Origin: Actinomycetes bacterium
GTDB taxonomy: Bacteria; Actinomycetota; CALGFH01
Length of the DNA stretch: 18,971 nt
NCBI GenBank assembly: GCA_030146615.1
Contig: JASLBL010000721.1
Span: 1-18,971 of the forward strand
Direction of reading: 5' to 3'
Position 1 is the first letter of the stretch. Each line of letters opens with the position of its first letter. Below, in pieces: positions 6,667 through 13,226 of this stretch. The translations under genes were made by a program, and so were the position numbers. Below the pieces are notes generated by a model. That model saw only the letters and a list, made by a program, of their open reading frames with translations, was not told where the DNA came from and searched no databases.

Positions 6667-7607
6667 GCCTGGTGGCCGTGGTCGTGAGCGTCGCGCTGGT
6701 GGCCGGCCTGGTGCTGGTCATCTCCGGGGCTCCGGGGTTGCGGCGGCCCCGGCTCGCTGCCCGGCTCGACCCATATCTGCAAGGGCTCGAGCCGGCGACG
6801 ACCCGGCTGCTCGATGGCGCCGTAGCGCCGCTCACCCCGCTTCCGGCTCTCGAACGGCTGCTCGGGCCGTTGCTCCAGGATGGCGCTCGCCTGGTCGAGC
6901 GGTGGCTAGGTGGCGCCGCCGCCGTCTCGAGGCGACTGCGCGAGGCCGGAGCGCCGGGCGACCTGGCCCGGTTCCGGGCCGAGCAGGTGCTGTGGGGGCT
7001 GGCCGGGTTTGTCACCGGCGTGCTGACGGCGTTGCTTGTTCCCGCGCTCGCCGGGCGTCCGGTCTCGGCCGTCGCCGTGGTCGGCGGCGCCGTGCTCGGC
7101 GTGGTCGGTGGGGTGCTCGGCCGTGACGGCTGGCTCGGGCGGCAGGTCGCGCGGCGGCAGGCGCGGATCCTACGCGAGCTGCCCACCCTCGCCGACCTGC
7201 TCTGCCTGGCGGTTACGGCGGGGGAGGGTCCGAGAGCGGCGCTGGAGCGGGCCGTCGTCCGTTCCCGCGGTGAGCTGAGCCGGGAGCTGGCACTGGTGCT
7301 GGCCGACCTGCGCGCGGGCGAGCCGTTCACCGCCGCGATGGAGCGGCTGGCGGTCCGGGTGCCGGTGCCGGCGGTCGTCCGCTTCGTCGACGGCGTCGTC
7401 GTCGCCGTGGAGCGCGGCACACCGCTCGGGGACGTGCTCCGGGCGCAGGCCGCTGACGTCCGCGAGCAGCACAAGCGCGACCTGATCGAGGCCGGGGGCC
7501 GCCGTGAGGTGCTGATGCTCGTGCCGGTCGTGTTCCTCGAGCTGCCGGTGGTGATCCTGTTCGCCCTCTACCCAGGACTGGTCTCGCTGTCCCAGCTTGC
7601 CCGCTGA
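6663..7607 (+). CDS. tadC: TadC inner-membrane pilus platform protein
   Basis: A 314-residue T2SSF-family protein, partner of TadB. It has an N-terminal membrane helix (about 3-22), a central hydrophobic pair near 105-155, the family pattern RELPTLADLLCLAVTAGEG at about 175-195, and a C-terminal helix ending VFLELPVVILFALYPGL. The GTG at 6663 is chosen because it makes a GTGA overlap with tadB and begins directly before the first membrane helix; the frame is open further upstream only as a shadow of tadB. It is followed after 18 bp by the small pilin gene with its own ribosome site. Confidence 0.92.
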   Translation: MSLVAVVVSVALVAGLVLVISGAPGLRRPRLAARLDPYLQGLEPATTRLLDGAVAPLTPLPALERLLGPLLQDGARLVERWLGGAAAVSRRLREAGAPGDLARFRAEQVLWGLAGFVTGVLTALLVPALAGRPVSAVAVVGGAVLGVVGGVLGRDGWLGRQVARRQARILRELPTLADLLCLAVTAGEGPRAALERAVVRSRGELSRELALVLADLRAGEPFTAAMERLAVRVPVPAVVRFVDGVVVAVERGTPLGDVLRAQAADVREQHKRDLIEAGGRREVLMLVPVVFLELPVVILFALYPGLVSLSQLAR

Positions 7608-7625
7608 CCGAAGGGAGCTGCCGTC

Positions 7626-7811
7626 ATGCCGCGGTCCGACTGGCCCATCCTGCGCCGGCTCGCGCGCTGCGAGGGAGAACGGGGCGACGTCCCCGGCTGG
7701 GTGCTGATCACGGCGATGACGGTCGCGCTGGTGATGCTCGTATGGGGTGTGGCCAGCGAGGCGCTGCGGGAGATCATCACCGGGTTCCTCGACGAGGTCC
7801 GCTTTGAGTGA
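7626..7811 (+). CDS. Flp-like small pilin (divergent)
   Basis: A 61-residue protein in the position of the Flp pilin: a short basic leader, then GERGDVPGWVLITAMTVALV leading a single hydrophobic helix and a short acidic tail (FLDEVRFE). It has a good AAGGGAG site at 7611-7617. Processed Flp pilins normally carry Glu at mature position 5, after a Gly cleavage site. If cleavage occurs after Gly20 here, position 5 is Trp, so the canonical site is absent. It may be an unprocessed or structural membrane subunit; similar GDVPGWVL proteins occur in actinobacterial Tad clusters. The next gene starts inside its last codons. Confidence 0.75.
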   Translation: MPRSDWPILRRLARCEGERGDVPGWVLITAMTVALVMLVWGVASEALREIITGFLDEVRFE

Positions 7812-8196
7812 GCCGCGGGGCGCCCGGGCGGCCGAGGGCGGGTCGGCGGTGGTGGAGTTCGTCCTGGTGTCGGCGGTGGCGGTGGTGCTGGCTATGTCGC
7901 TCGCCCAGCTTGGGTTGTTCCTCTGGGAGCGGAACGCGCTGATGGGTTCGCTGTCCGAGGGGGCGAGGGTGGCGGCCACCGAAGGCCGCACGGTGGACGA
8001 CGGACGGCGCGTGGCCACCGAGCTGCTCCGGCGCTCGGCCGGCGGGCGGGTCGCCGACGCGGTCCCGATCCAAGCCAGCCAGACCGCCGGGGTGGTGGTC
8101 CTGCGGGCCGAGGGCACCCTCCCGTCGTTCGTTCCCGGCGTGCCCGGTCTTCCTGTTCGCATGTCGGCGCGAATGCACGAGGAGGAGACGTTGTGA
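7804..8196 (+). CDS. tadE: TadE-type pseudopilin
   Basis: The likely start is TTG at 7804, 6 nt after GAGG and overlapping the pilin stop by 8 bp; this yields 130 residues beginning MSEPRGARAAEGGSAVVEF. The frame is open upstream but reads there as a shadow of the pilin gene. GGSAVVEFVLV is the TadE signature, with Gly before the cleavage point and Glu at mature position 5, so this protein keeps the prepilin-peptidase motif that the Flp-like gene lacks. A membrane helix follows (about residues 17-40) and then an extracytoplasmic domain with SEGARVAA, also typical of TadE. The gene ends in a GTGA overlap with the next TadE-like gene. Confidence 0.85.
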   Translation: MSEPRGARAAEGGSAVVEFVLVSAVAVVLAMSLAQLGLFLWERNALMGSLSEGARVAATEGRTVDDGRRVATELLRRSAGGRVADAVPIQASQTAGVVVLRAEGTLPSFVPGVPGLPVRMSARMHEEETL

Positions 8197-8708
8197 CCGG
8201 GGCTGGGTCTGCCCCGGACCGTCGTGGGTCCCGCCAGGCCGGATGGGTGGCGACCGGATCGGGGGAGCGAGGGGCGGCGGTGGTGGAGCTGCTGATGGTG
8301 GTTCTGACGCTGGTGGTGCCGTTGGTGTACGTGATGGTGGTGATGGCTGATGTGCAGCGGGCGCTGCTGGCGACCTCGAGTGCGGCTCGGGAGGCCGGGC
8401 GGGTGTATGTGACCGGGTCGGACCGGGAGGAGGCCGAGCGGCGGGCCGGGGTGGCGTATCGGGAGGTGCTGGCCACCTATGGGATACGTGCCGGGGACCC
8501 GGGGGCCGGGATGCGGCTGCGGGTCGGGTGCCCGGCGGGGGCGGGGTGTGACAGGGGGTTCGGGCCCGGGGCGGAGGTGGAGGTGGTGGTCACCTACCGG
8601 GTTCCGGTGGCCCGGCTGCCGTTCCTGGGTGCCGTCGGCGGGCCTGGTGTCACGGTCGGGGCCACCCACCACACCCGCGTCGACCGGTACCGCGGGCTGG
8701 GCGGATGA
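8193..8708 (+). CDS. Second TadE/TadF-like pseudopilin
   Basis: A 171-residue protein with a 25-residue N-terminal leader, then GERGAAVVELLMVVLTLVVP: Gly at the cleavage site, Glu at mature +5 and one membrane helix. The external part contains SSAAREAGRVYV, a TadE-like feature, and a close cysteine pair CPAGAGC that could form a disulfide. It could be called TadF by position. Start and end lie in GTGA and ATGA overlaps with its neighbours, so it is tightly coupled. G-rich codon choice in this gene and the next differs somewhat from the C-rich genes upstream. Confidence 0.82.
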   Translation: MTGAGSAPDRRGSRQAGWVATGSGERGAAVVELLMVVLTLVVPLVYVMVVMADVQRALLATSSAAREAGRVYVTGSDREEAERRAGVAYREVLATYGIRAGDPGAGMRLRVGCPAGAGCDRGFGPGAEVEVVVTYRVPVARLPFLGAVGGPGVTVGATHHTRVDRYRGLGG

Positions 8709-9151
8709 GCCGGCGGGAGGAGGGTGGGCAGGCGCTGGTGCTGCTGGTTGGGTTGGTGGTGCTGGTGTTGATGGTGCTGGCGCTGGGATGGGACACGTCG
8801 AACTGGTTCCTGGGGCATCGGGCGCTTGGCAACCTGGCTGACGGGGCGGCGGTGGCGGCGGCCAACGATGTCGACACCAGGGCCTGGTATCTGAGTGGGG
8901 GGCGGAGTGTGCGGGTCGCGCAGGAGCGGGCGCGCGCGACGGTGACCGCGTACCTGGCTGGCTCGGCTGGTGACTCGGGCGTCAGGGGGGTGCGGCTGCG
9001 GTCGGTGCAGGTGCTGCCGGGCGCGGGCGGGCCGGAGGTAACGGTCGAGGTTGCCGCGCCTGCCCGCGTGGGGTTGCTTCGGCTGCTGCGCTTGGTCCCG
9101 CCGGAGATGGAGGGCCGAGCGGCGGCCACCGCGCGCCTGGTCCCACCCTGA
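8705..9151 (+). CDS. TadG-like pilus assembly protein, short form
   Basis: A 148-residue protein beginning MSRREEGGQALVLLVGLVVL, matching the N-terminal segment of TadG-type (Flp pilus-assembly TadE/G-like) proteins, with one membrane helix and the following GNLADGAAVAAAND segment typical of that family. It lacks the von Willebrand factor A domain of full-length TadG, as is common in actinobacterial Tad loci. Glu at +5 is absent (QALVL), so processing by prepilin peptidase is unlikely. It starts in an ATGA overlap and is the last gene of the operon; a strong stem-loop follows 26 bp later. Confidence 0.82.
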   Translation: MSRREEGGQALVLLVGLVVLVLMVLALGWDTSNWFLGHRALGNLADGAAVAAANDVDTRAWYLSGGRSVRVAQERARATVTAYLAGSAGDSGVRGVRLRSVQVLPGAGGPEVTVEVAAPARVGLLRLLRLVPPEMEGRAAATARLVPP

Positions 9152-9177
9152 GTCGGGGAGGAACTTGGAACAGAAAT

Positions 9178-9218
9178 CGAGCGGCCGGGCGGGGGAGGGT
9201 CCTCCGCCCGGCCGCTCG
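9178..9218. terminator. Bidirectional stem-loop terminator after the Tad operon
   Basis: A perfect 15-bp stem, CGAGCGGCCGGGCGG (9178-9192) with its complement at 9204-9218, encloses an 11-nt loop. On the plus strand only a weak T run follows. On the minus strand the stem is followed by ATTTCTGTT, a better U tract, so it could also end leftward transcription. Confidence 0.75.
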
Positions 9219-9307
9219 TTCGCTACGCGCTAACGCCTCGGTCAGGGGGACCGGGGCGCTCCCATGGCAGGTGCCAGGGATCACCTCCTTCCCGGGTCTG
9301 CGGTCGG

Positions 9308-9335
9308 GCCGGCCCGCCTGGGTGGCGGGGCCGGC
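9308..9335. repeat. GC-rich hairpin
   Basis: GCCGGCCCGCC (9308-9318) pairs with GGCGGGGCCGGC (9324-9335) across a 5-nt loop, with one bulged G. It lies inside the candidate leftward RNA. No U tract follows on either strand, so it looks like RNA structure rather than a terminator. Confidence 0.5.
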
Positions 9336-9364
9336 GGAGAACGGTTGCAAGCTGTAGTTTGTGA

Positions 9365-9394
9365 GGGAACTCCGGGGATGTCCGGCGGATTCCC
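9365..9394 (-). promoter_or_regulatory. ECF (SigR/SigH-type) promoter, leftward
   Basis: On the minus strand the sequence reads GGGAAT (9394-9389), 18 bp, GTTCCC (9370-9365). GGGAAT-N18-GTT is the known consensus of the SigR/SigH group of sigma factors. The identical 12 defined bases at identical spacing recur upstream of the cupredoxin gene (13227-13256), and a SigR-like sigma gene lies in the window. Confidence 0.5.
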
Positions 9395-9414
9395 ACGTTC
9401 TGGAGCCGGACATC
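9377..9414. repeat. 10-bp inverted repeat, operator-like
   Basis: GATGTCCGGC (9377-9386) and GCCGGACATC (9405-9414) are perfect inverted arms separated by 18 bp. The left arm lies in the spacer of the leftward ECF-type promoter, so a bound protein would block it. It could also fold in RNA. Confidence 0.55.
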
Positions 9415-9423
9415 TACGTAGAT
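9412..9423. promoter_or_regulatory. 12-bp palindrome ATCTACGTAGAT
   Basis: A perfect 12-bp palindrome between the two divergent promoters, sharing its first bases with the end of the preceding inverted repeat. It is operator-like; no binding protein can be assigned. Confidence 0.4.
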
Positions 9424-9451
9424 CACAGGATGATATCGACGTGTATACGAT

Positions 9452-9480
9452 TTGACTCCAACCGGATGGTGCCGTACAGT
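9452..9480 (+). promoter_or_regulatory. Housekeeping-type promoter, rightward
   Basis: TTGACT (9452-9457), a 17-bp spacer and TACAGT (9475-9480) make the best sigma-70-type promoter in the window. Transcription would start near 9487 and reach the gene at 9867 after a leader of about 380 nt. Confidence 0.55.
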
Positions 9481-9866
9481 CCGACGCGCTACCCCCATGG
9501 CACCGCACAAAGGGCCTCCCCCAAGGCTCAGCGACATCTAGAAGCATCGCTCTGAATTCGCCGTTCGCGGATCGGTCCGAGCTTCCCCTTTCCTGTCGGC
9601 CCCCACGGCAGGGAACTGCTCGAGGCGCTCCCCCCAGCGCTTGCCGCGGACTCGTGGAATTCCGAGTTGCAATACTGACGCACGGCTTGCCACGAACCAC
9701 CAGGCAATTCCGGGAAGTCGTGATCCCCCCGTCGGCCGCGCGGCCGTTGGCTGCGCTATGAAACAAATGAGGTGGCTGCAATGGCGGCCTGGTTCTCCCT
9801 GTGCCTTCCCGAAGGCTTCCGCGCTGCTTGCGTGCCCGCGATGACTGTTACTGAGGGGGGGCCCTC

Positions 9867-10988
9867 GTGACGCAGGTCCACGACGACGACCTGGGCAACG
9901 TCTGGTACGACCGGCGCCTCGCCCCGGTGCCCGACCTGCCCGATGAGGACGAGGACGACCCTCGGCCGACCAGCCAGTACGACTTCCAGCAGGACTGGGG
10001 CAACGACGGCCTGGCGGCCTCGGCCCCGCAGGCGGACCAGGAGCCGCTGTTCGAGCAGCTCCGGAGCGCCTACCTGCACCGTGACGACACCAACGACTGG
10101 GCGCGCGACACCGACACCGGTGGCTGGGCCGCCGACGACTCCGGCCGCTGGGAGGCAGGCGTCGGGACCGGCTTCGAGGACGACGACAGCCGGTACCGGT
10201 GGGTGGATGCGCCCGCGAGCTGGGAGACGGAGTCCGAGGCGGACTGGGACGACGACGAGGCCGTCGACGACCTGGACGACGAGGAGGAGGACGAGTTCGA
10301 CCCGGAGCCGGTGGCCCCTCGGGCCCGTGGCCGGCGGCGGTCGTCGGGGCGGGCCGGGTTGCGGCGGACGAGCACGCTGCTGAACGCCTCCTCCATCCTG
10401 CTGTTCGTGGTCGGGGCGCTGGCCGCGGCCGGGCTCTCCGCGTGGATCCTCGGGGCCCGGCTGCTGACCACCCGCCAGCTGTTCTTCCTCACCCACTCCA
10501 CCCTCGGGATCGTGATTGTCCACGCCTTCGGTGGTGGGCTGGGGACGCTGCTGACCAGCGGGGACTCGCGGATGAAGGACCGGATCCGCAAGCTCTCGAC
10601 CGCCGGGCTGGCGATTGTGGCCTGGCTGGCCTCGGCGGTCGGCACCTGGTTCGGGTACGCCGGCTACCGGGCCAAGGTGCCGCCCGGCGGCGACATCGCC
10701 ATGTACCCGCGCGAATATCTATTGAGCAGCGCGCAGCTGGCGTTCTGGGAGACCTTCGCCATGGAGTGGAAGGTCCACATCGGTTGGACCACTCCCTTCC
10801 TGGCGACGGCGGTGGCGTTCACCGCGCTGCGCTATCGGCGCCGGCTGGTCGCCGACCGGCTGGTCCGCAAGGTCATGACGATCATGCTGCTGCTCGCCTT
10901 CGCCGGGGCGCTGGTCGCCGCCGGGCTCGGGGCGGTCATCAACGTGACAGCCCCCAATGACTTCATGCACCGGGGCTGGAGCCCCTGA
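9867..10988 (+). CDS. Membrane protein with acidic cytoplasmic N-terminus and membrane histidines
   Basis: I do not recognise the family. The 373 residues fall into a disordered, strongly acidic N-terminal region (1 to about 150, many Asp/Glu and Trp), a basic patch (RARGRRRSSGR), and five predicted membrane helices at about 172-195, 205-230, 245-265, 300-318 and 333-355. His210 and His219 lie in the second helix (THSTLGIVIVH) and His304 (WKVHIGW) at the start of the fourth, so heme or metal binding is possible, but no known signature is seen. The start is GTG at 9867 after a GAGGGGGG run at 9853-9860. It precedes the ten-pass membrane protein by about 23 bp and probably shares its transcript, driven from 9452-9480. 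Confidence 0.75.
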   Translation: MTQVHDDDLGNVWYDRRLAPVPDLPDEDEDDPRPTSQYDFQQDWGNDGLAASAPQADQEPLFEQLRSAYLHRDDTNDWARDTDTGGWAADDSGRWEAGVGTGFEDDDSRYRWVDAPASWETESEADWDDDEAVDDLDDEEEDEFDPEPVAPRARGRRRSSGRAGLRRTSTLLNASSILLFVVGALAAAGLSAWILGARLLTTRQLFFLTHSTLGIVIVHAFGGGLGTLLTSGDSRMKDRIRKLSTAGLAIVAWLASAVGTWFGYAGYRAKVPPGGDIAMYPREYLLSSAQLAFWETFAMEWKVHIGWTTPFLATAVAFTALRYRRRLVADRLVRKVMTIMLLLAFAGALVAAGLGAVINVTAPNDFMHRGWSP

Positions 10989-11011
10989 CGGCCGCTACGG
11001 AAGAGACGGTG

Positions 11012-12622
11012 ATGATGATGCGCGATCGAGCAGGACGCGCGGCCGTGGCGGCACACGAGGGGCAGGCCGTCGGCCGGCACGAACGGCGCCCGCATCAGGC
11101 CTCACGGTCAGGCCGGGCGGCACGGGCAGGCATGACCCTGGTCGAGCCCGTCCGTCCCACCCGGGCGACCCGGAGCACCCAGGCCACGCCGGCCCGCCGG
11201 GCCCGGGCGACCCAGGCGGCCGAGACCAGCAGCACCCGCCGGGCCCGGGCGACCCGGTCGCGGCATGCGGCGCGGGGTGGGCTGGGGATGTGGACGGAGC
11301 GGGCTCGGCGGGCGGCTGAACAGGCCCGGGTGTGGTGGGCCGAGGGGGCCGAGCGGGTCAGCGTTCGGGCCCGGGAGCGGTGGGACGAGCAGGCCGGCAC
11401 GCTACGGACCGCCGCCGGCCGGCGCCCCGCGCCGACCGGCAACGCCGCCATTCAGCGTCCCCGCACTGTTGACGGCAGCGCGACCGGGACCTCCGGCACC
11501 ACGTACCGCGAGGACGGCGGCACCCGCTCCGGCCAGCGGCCCGCCTCCCCGCGGCACCTCGCCGCTGAACAGCGGCGGGCGAGTTGGCGTGAGGATCTGG
11601 TGGCCGGGTGGTGCTCGGTGCTGCTGGTGCTGGGGCTGTACCTGGACGGGTGGAGCCATGGTGAGCGGCACGGTGGGCTGTCGCTGTGGCACGGGGTCCT
11701 CTACCTCGGGTTTGCGCTGACGGCGGGGTGGATCCTGACCCGGAACCAGCGGCGGGGGGCGTGGTCGCTGCGGGCGGTGCCGGCGGGGTACCGGCTGGCG
11801 CTGGTCGGGGTGGGGCTGGCCATGTTGGCAGTGGCCGGCGACACCGTGTGGCACACGCTGTTCGGGGTGGAGCAGGGGCTTGGCCGGATGGTCTCGCCGT
11901 TCCATCTGGTGCTGTTCGCCGGGGCGTGTCTGCTGGTCAGCTCGGCATTGCGGGCGGCCTGGTCGGGGCCGAGCCCGGCGCGGGTGCCGGGGCTGCGGGC
12001 CTTCTGGCCGGTGGTGCTGTCGACCACGCTGGTGGCGGCCATGACGGCGTTCTTCTTCCAGCACGTGTCGCCGATGGCGGCGGCCGGGCGGACGGCCGCC
12101 GCGCCGGTCGCCGAGACGGCGCAGATGTACGAGCTGCTCGGCCTGCTGGCCCACAATCTGCTGTTCCTGGCCCCGGTGCTGCTGCTCCTGCTGCGCTGGC
12201 AGACGCCGCTCGGGACCTTCACCGTGATGGCCGGGTCGGTGGCCGTGCTGCTGGCCACCCAGACCGGGCTCGGCCTGGTCGGGCTGGCCGGGGCGGCGGT
12301 GCTCGGCGGGGCGGCGGCGGACGTGGCCACCAGGCTGCTGCGGCCGTCGCCCCAGCGGCGGTGGGCGGCGAGGGCGGTGGCCGTGATCGCGCCGGCTGTC
12401 TATTGGACCTCGCATTTCGCGCTTCTGGGAGCCGGCTACGGCGTGAGCTGGGAGCCGGAGGTCTGGCTGGGATCGGTGGTCTGGGCGTGCCTGTCCGGGC
12501 TCACCCTCGCCCTGCTGATGTGGCCGCCGGCGGTGCCGCTGACCGCCTGGAACCGCGGCCGGGGGGCAGCCGGGAGACCGGCAACGCCCACGTCGATGCC
12601 CGCGCGAATGGTCGGGAGGTGA
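11012..12622 (+). CDS. Ten-pass membrane protein with His/Trp motifs, coupled to the sigma gene
   Basis: Family not recognised by name. The N-terminal 190 or so residues are low-complexity and rich in Arg, Ala and Thr (repeated RRARATR). About ten membrane helices follow. Several polar or aromatic motifs sit at helix ends: YLDGWSHGERH, LWHGVLY, GDTVWHTLFGVE, SPFHLVLFAG and FFFQHVSPM. The regular Asp/His placement suggests a metal site or redox partner, by inference. The first codons are GTG ATG ATG ATG ATG (11009-11021) after GGAAGAG at 10999-11005; I chose the first ATG, but a later start (ATG 11288) would remove much of the low-complexity region. The stop overlaps the ribosome site of the ECF sigma gene five bases further on, so co-expression is likely. 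It could act as a membrane sensor or anti-sigma factor. Confidence 0.75.
   Translation: MMMRDRAGRAAVAAHEGQAVGRHERRPHQASRSGRAARAGMTLVEPVRPTRATRSTQATPARRARATQAAETSSTRRARATRSRHAARGGLGMWTERARRAAEQARVWWAEGAERVSVRARERWDEQAGTLRTAAGRRPAPTGNAAIQRPRTVDGSATGTSGTTYREDGGTRSGQRPASPRHLAAEQRRASWREDLVAGWCSVLLVLGLYLDGWSHGERHGGLSLWHGVLYLGFALTAGWILTRNQRRGAWSLRAVPAGYRLALVGVGLAMLAVAGDTVWHTLFGVEQGLGRMVSPFHLVLFAGACLLVSSALRAAWSGPSPARVPGLRAFWPVVLSTTLVAAMTAFFFQHVSPMAAAGRTAAAPVAETAQMYELLGLLAHNLLFLAPVLLLLLRWQTPLGTFTVMAGSVAVLLATQTGLGLVGLAGAAVLGGAAADVATRLLRPSPQRRWAARAVAVIAPAVYWTSHFALLGAGYGVSWEPEVWLGSVVWACLSGLTLALLMWPPAVPLTAWNRGRGAAGRPATPTSMPARMVGR
11193..11255 (+). repeat. Exact 21-bp direct repeat inside coding sequence
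   Basis: The same 21 bases, starting CCCGCCGGGCCCGGGC, occur at 11193-11213 and 11235-11255, offset by 42 bp (14 codons, in frame). They encode the repeated RRARAT units of the membrane protein's N-terminus. The pattern fits slippage or duplication in a low-complexity segment. Confidence 0.65.
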
Positions 12623-12627
12623 CCTCG

Positions 12628-13218
12628 ATGACAGCTACAGCACCGAACGAGACCGCCGCCTCGATCAACGAGCGGTTCGAGGCCACGGCGCTGCCTCTGC
12701 ACGACTCGATCTACCGGGCGAATCTCCGCATGACCGGCGACCCGGTGATGGCCCAGGACCTCACCCAGGAGACCTATCTGAGAGCGTTCCGCGCCTTCGA
12801 CTCCTTCGAGGCCGGGACCAACTGCCGGGCCTGGATGCTGCAGATCTCCCACAACGTGTTCTGCCGCGACTACCGGGGGCGCAAGCGCATCACCTACCGG
12901 ACCGCGGCCGACGACGACGTCGACGTGCTGGCCCAGTTCCGGGCGGATGTTCCCAACCCGGAGGAGGAGGCGCTGCGCCAGCTCGACCGGGAGGCATTGC
13001 GGCGGGCTATTTCCAAGCTGCCCGAGCCCTACCGCGTCGCCGTCACGCTGGTCGAGCTTCAGGGCCTCTCCTGCGAGGAGGCGGCCGCGGTCATGGGCAC
13101 GCCAAAGGGGACGGTGCTTTCGCGGCTGTTCCGTGCCCGGGAGCGGCTGCGGCGGCTGTTGCTGTCGGAGTTCGGCCGTTCCCGAACTCTCGTGCCCGCA
13201 TCTGCCCAGAATTCTTGA
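12628..13218 (+). CDS. ECF sigma factor, SigR/SigH-like
   Basis: A 196-residue ECF sigma factor. The sigma-2 domain at about 22-90 contains DSIYRANLRMTGDPVMAQDL, QETYLRAFRAF and GTNCRAWMLQISHNVF; the sigma-4 domain at about 120-180 contains LPEPYRVAVTLVELQGLSCE and MGTPKGTVLSRLFRARERL. The GTN.RAW and MGTPKGTV motifs match the SigR/SigH group, whose known promoter consensus is GGGAAT-N18-GTT. That sequence occurs just downstream (13227) and on the minus strand at 9394-9368. The start is ATG 12628 after GGGAGGTGA at 12614-12622. No zinc anti-sigma gene (RsrA/RshA type) is adjacent. Instead a coupled polytopic membrane protein lies upstream and a cupredoxin downstream, pointing to a membrane- or copper-linked signal. 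This is inference. Confidence 0.92.
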   Translation: MTATAPNETAASINERFEATALPLHDSIYRANLRMTGDPVMAQDLTQETYLRAFRAFDSFEAGTNCRAWMLQISHNVFCRDYRGRKRITYRTAADDDVDVLAQFRADVPNPEEEALRQLDREALRRAISKLPEPYRVAVTLVELQGLSCEEAAAVMGTPKGTVLSRLFRARERLRRLLLSEFGRSRTLVPASAQNS

Positions 13219-13226
13219 GAGATTTA

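Larger units (their letters stand above)
9170..9358 (-). ncRNA. Candidate leftward small RNA under an ECF-type promoter
   Basis: The interval lies between the minus-strand GGGAAT-N18-GTT promoter (9394-9368) and the terminator stem with ATTTCTGTT on the minus strand. A transcript of about 190 nt would contain a GC-rich hairpin (9308-9335, one bulge) and a small hairpin at 9277-9293 whose loop displays AGGAGGTGA. I see no credible ORF in it. This is inferred from signals only. Confidence 0.3.
9152..9866. other. 715-bp intergenic region with regulatory and structured elements
   Basis: No convincing gene is present. From left to right it holds the terminator, hairpins at 9239-9253 (CGGTC/GACCG), 9277-9293 and 9308-9335, the leftward ECF-type promoter, two operator-like dyads and the rightward promoter. 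After 9487 it contains a near-palindrome around GGAATTCC at 9651-9668 and short open frames (14 codons at 9497, 28 codons at 9759) without ribosome sites. The lower GC and lack of codon bias set it apart from the genes on both sides. Confidence 0.5.

Noticed and set aside
9223..9360. Riboswitch (for example c-di-AMP type) in the hairpin-rich segment
   Set aside because: The conserved core motifs I know for that class are not visible on either strand; only generic GC-rich hairpins are seen.
9641..9844. 67- and 28-codon open frames before the gene at 9867
   Set aside because: No ribosome site, mixed composition and no codon bias. They are more likely leader sequence.
11686..12627. Upstream extension of the sigma factor frame
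   Set aside because: It is an Ala/Gly/Arg shadow of the membrane protein gene. A strong ribosome site precedes ATG 12628.
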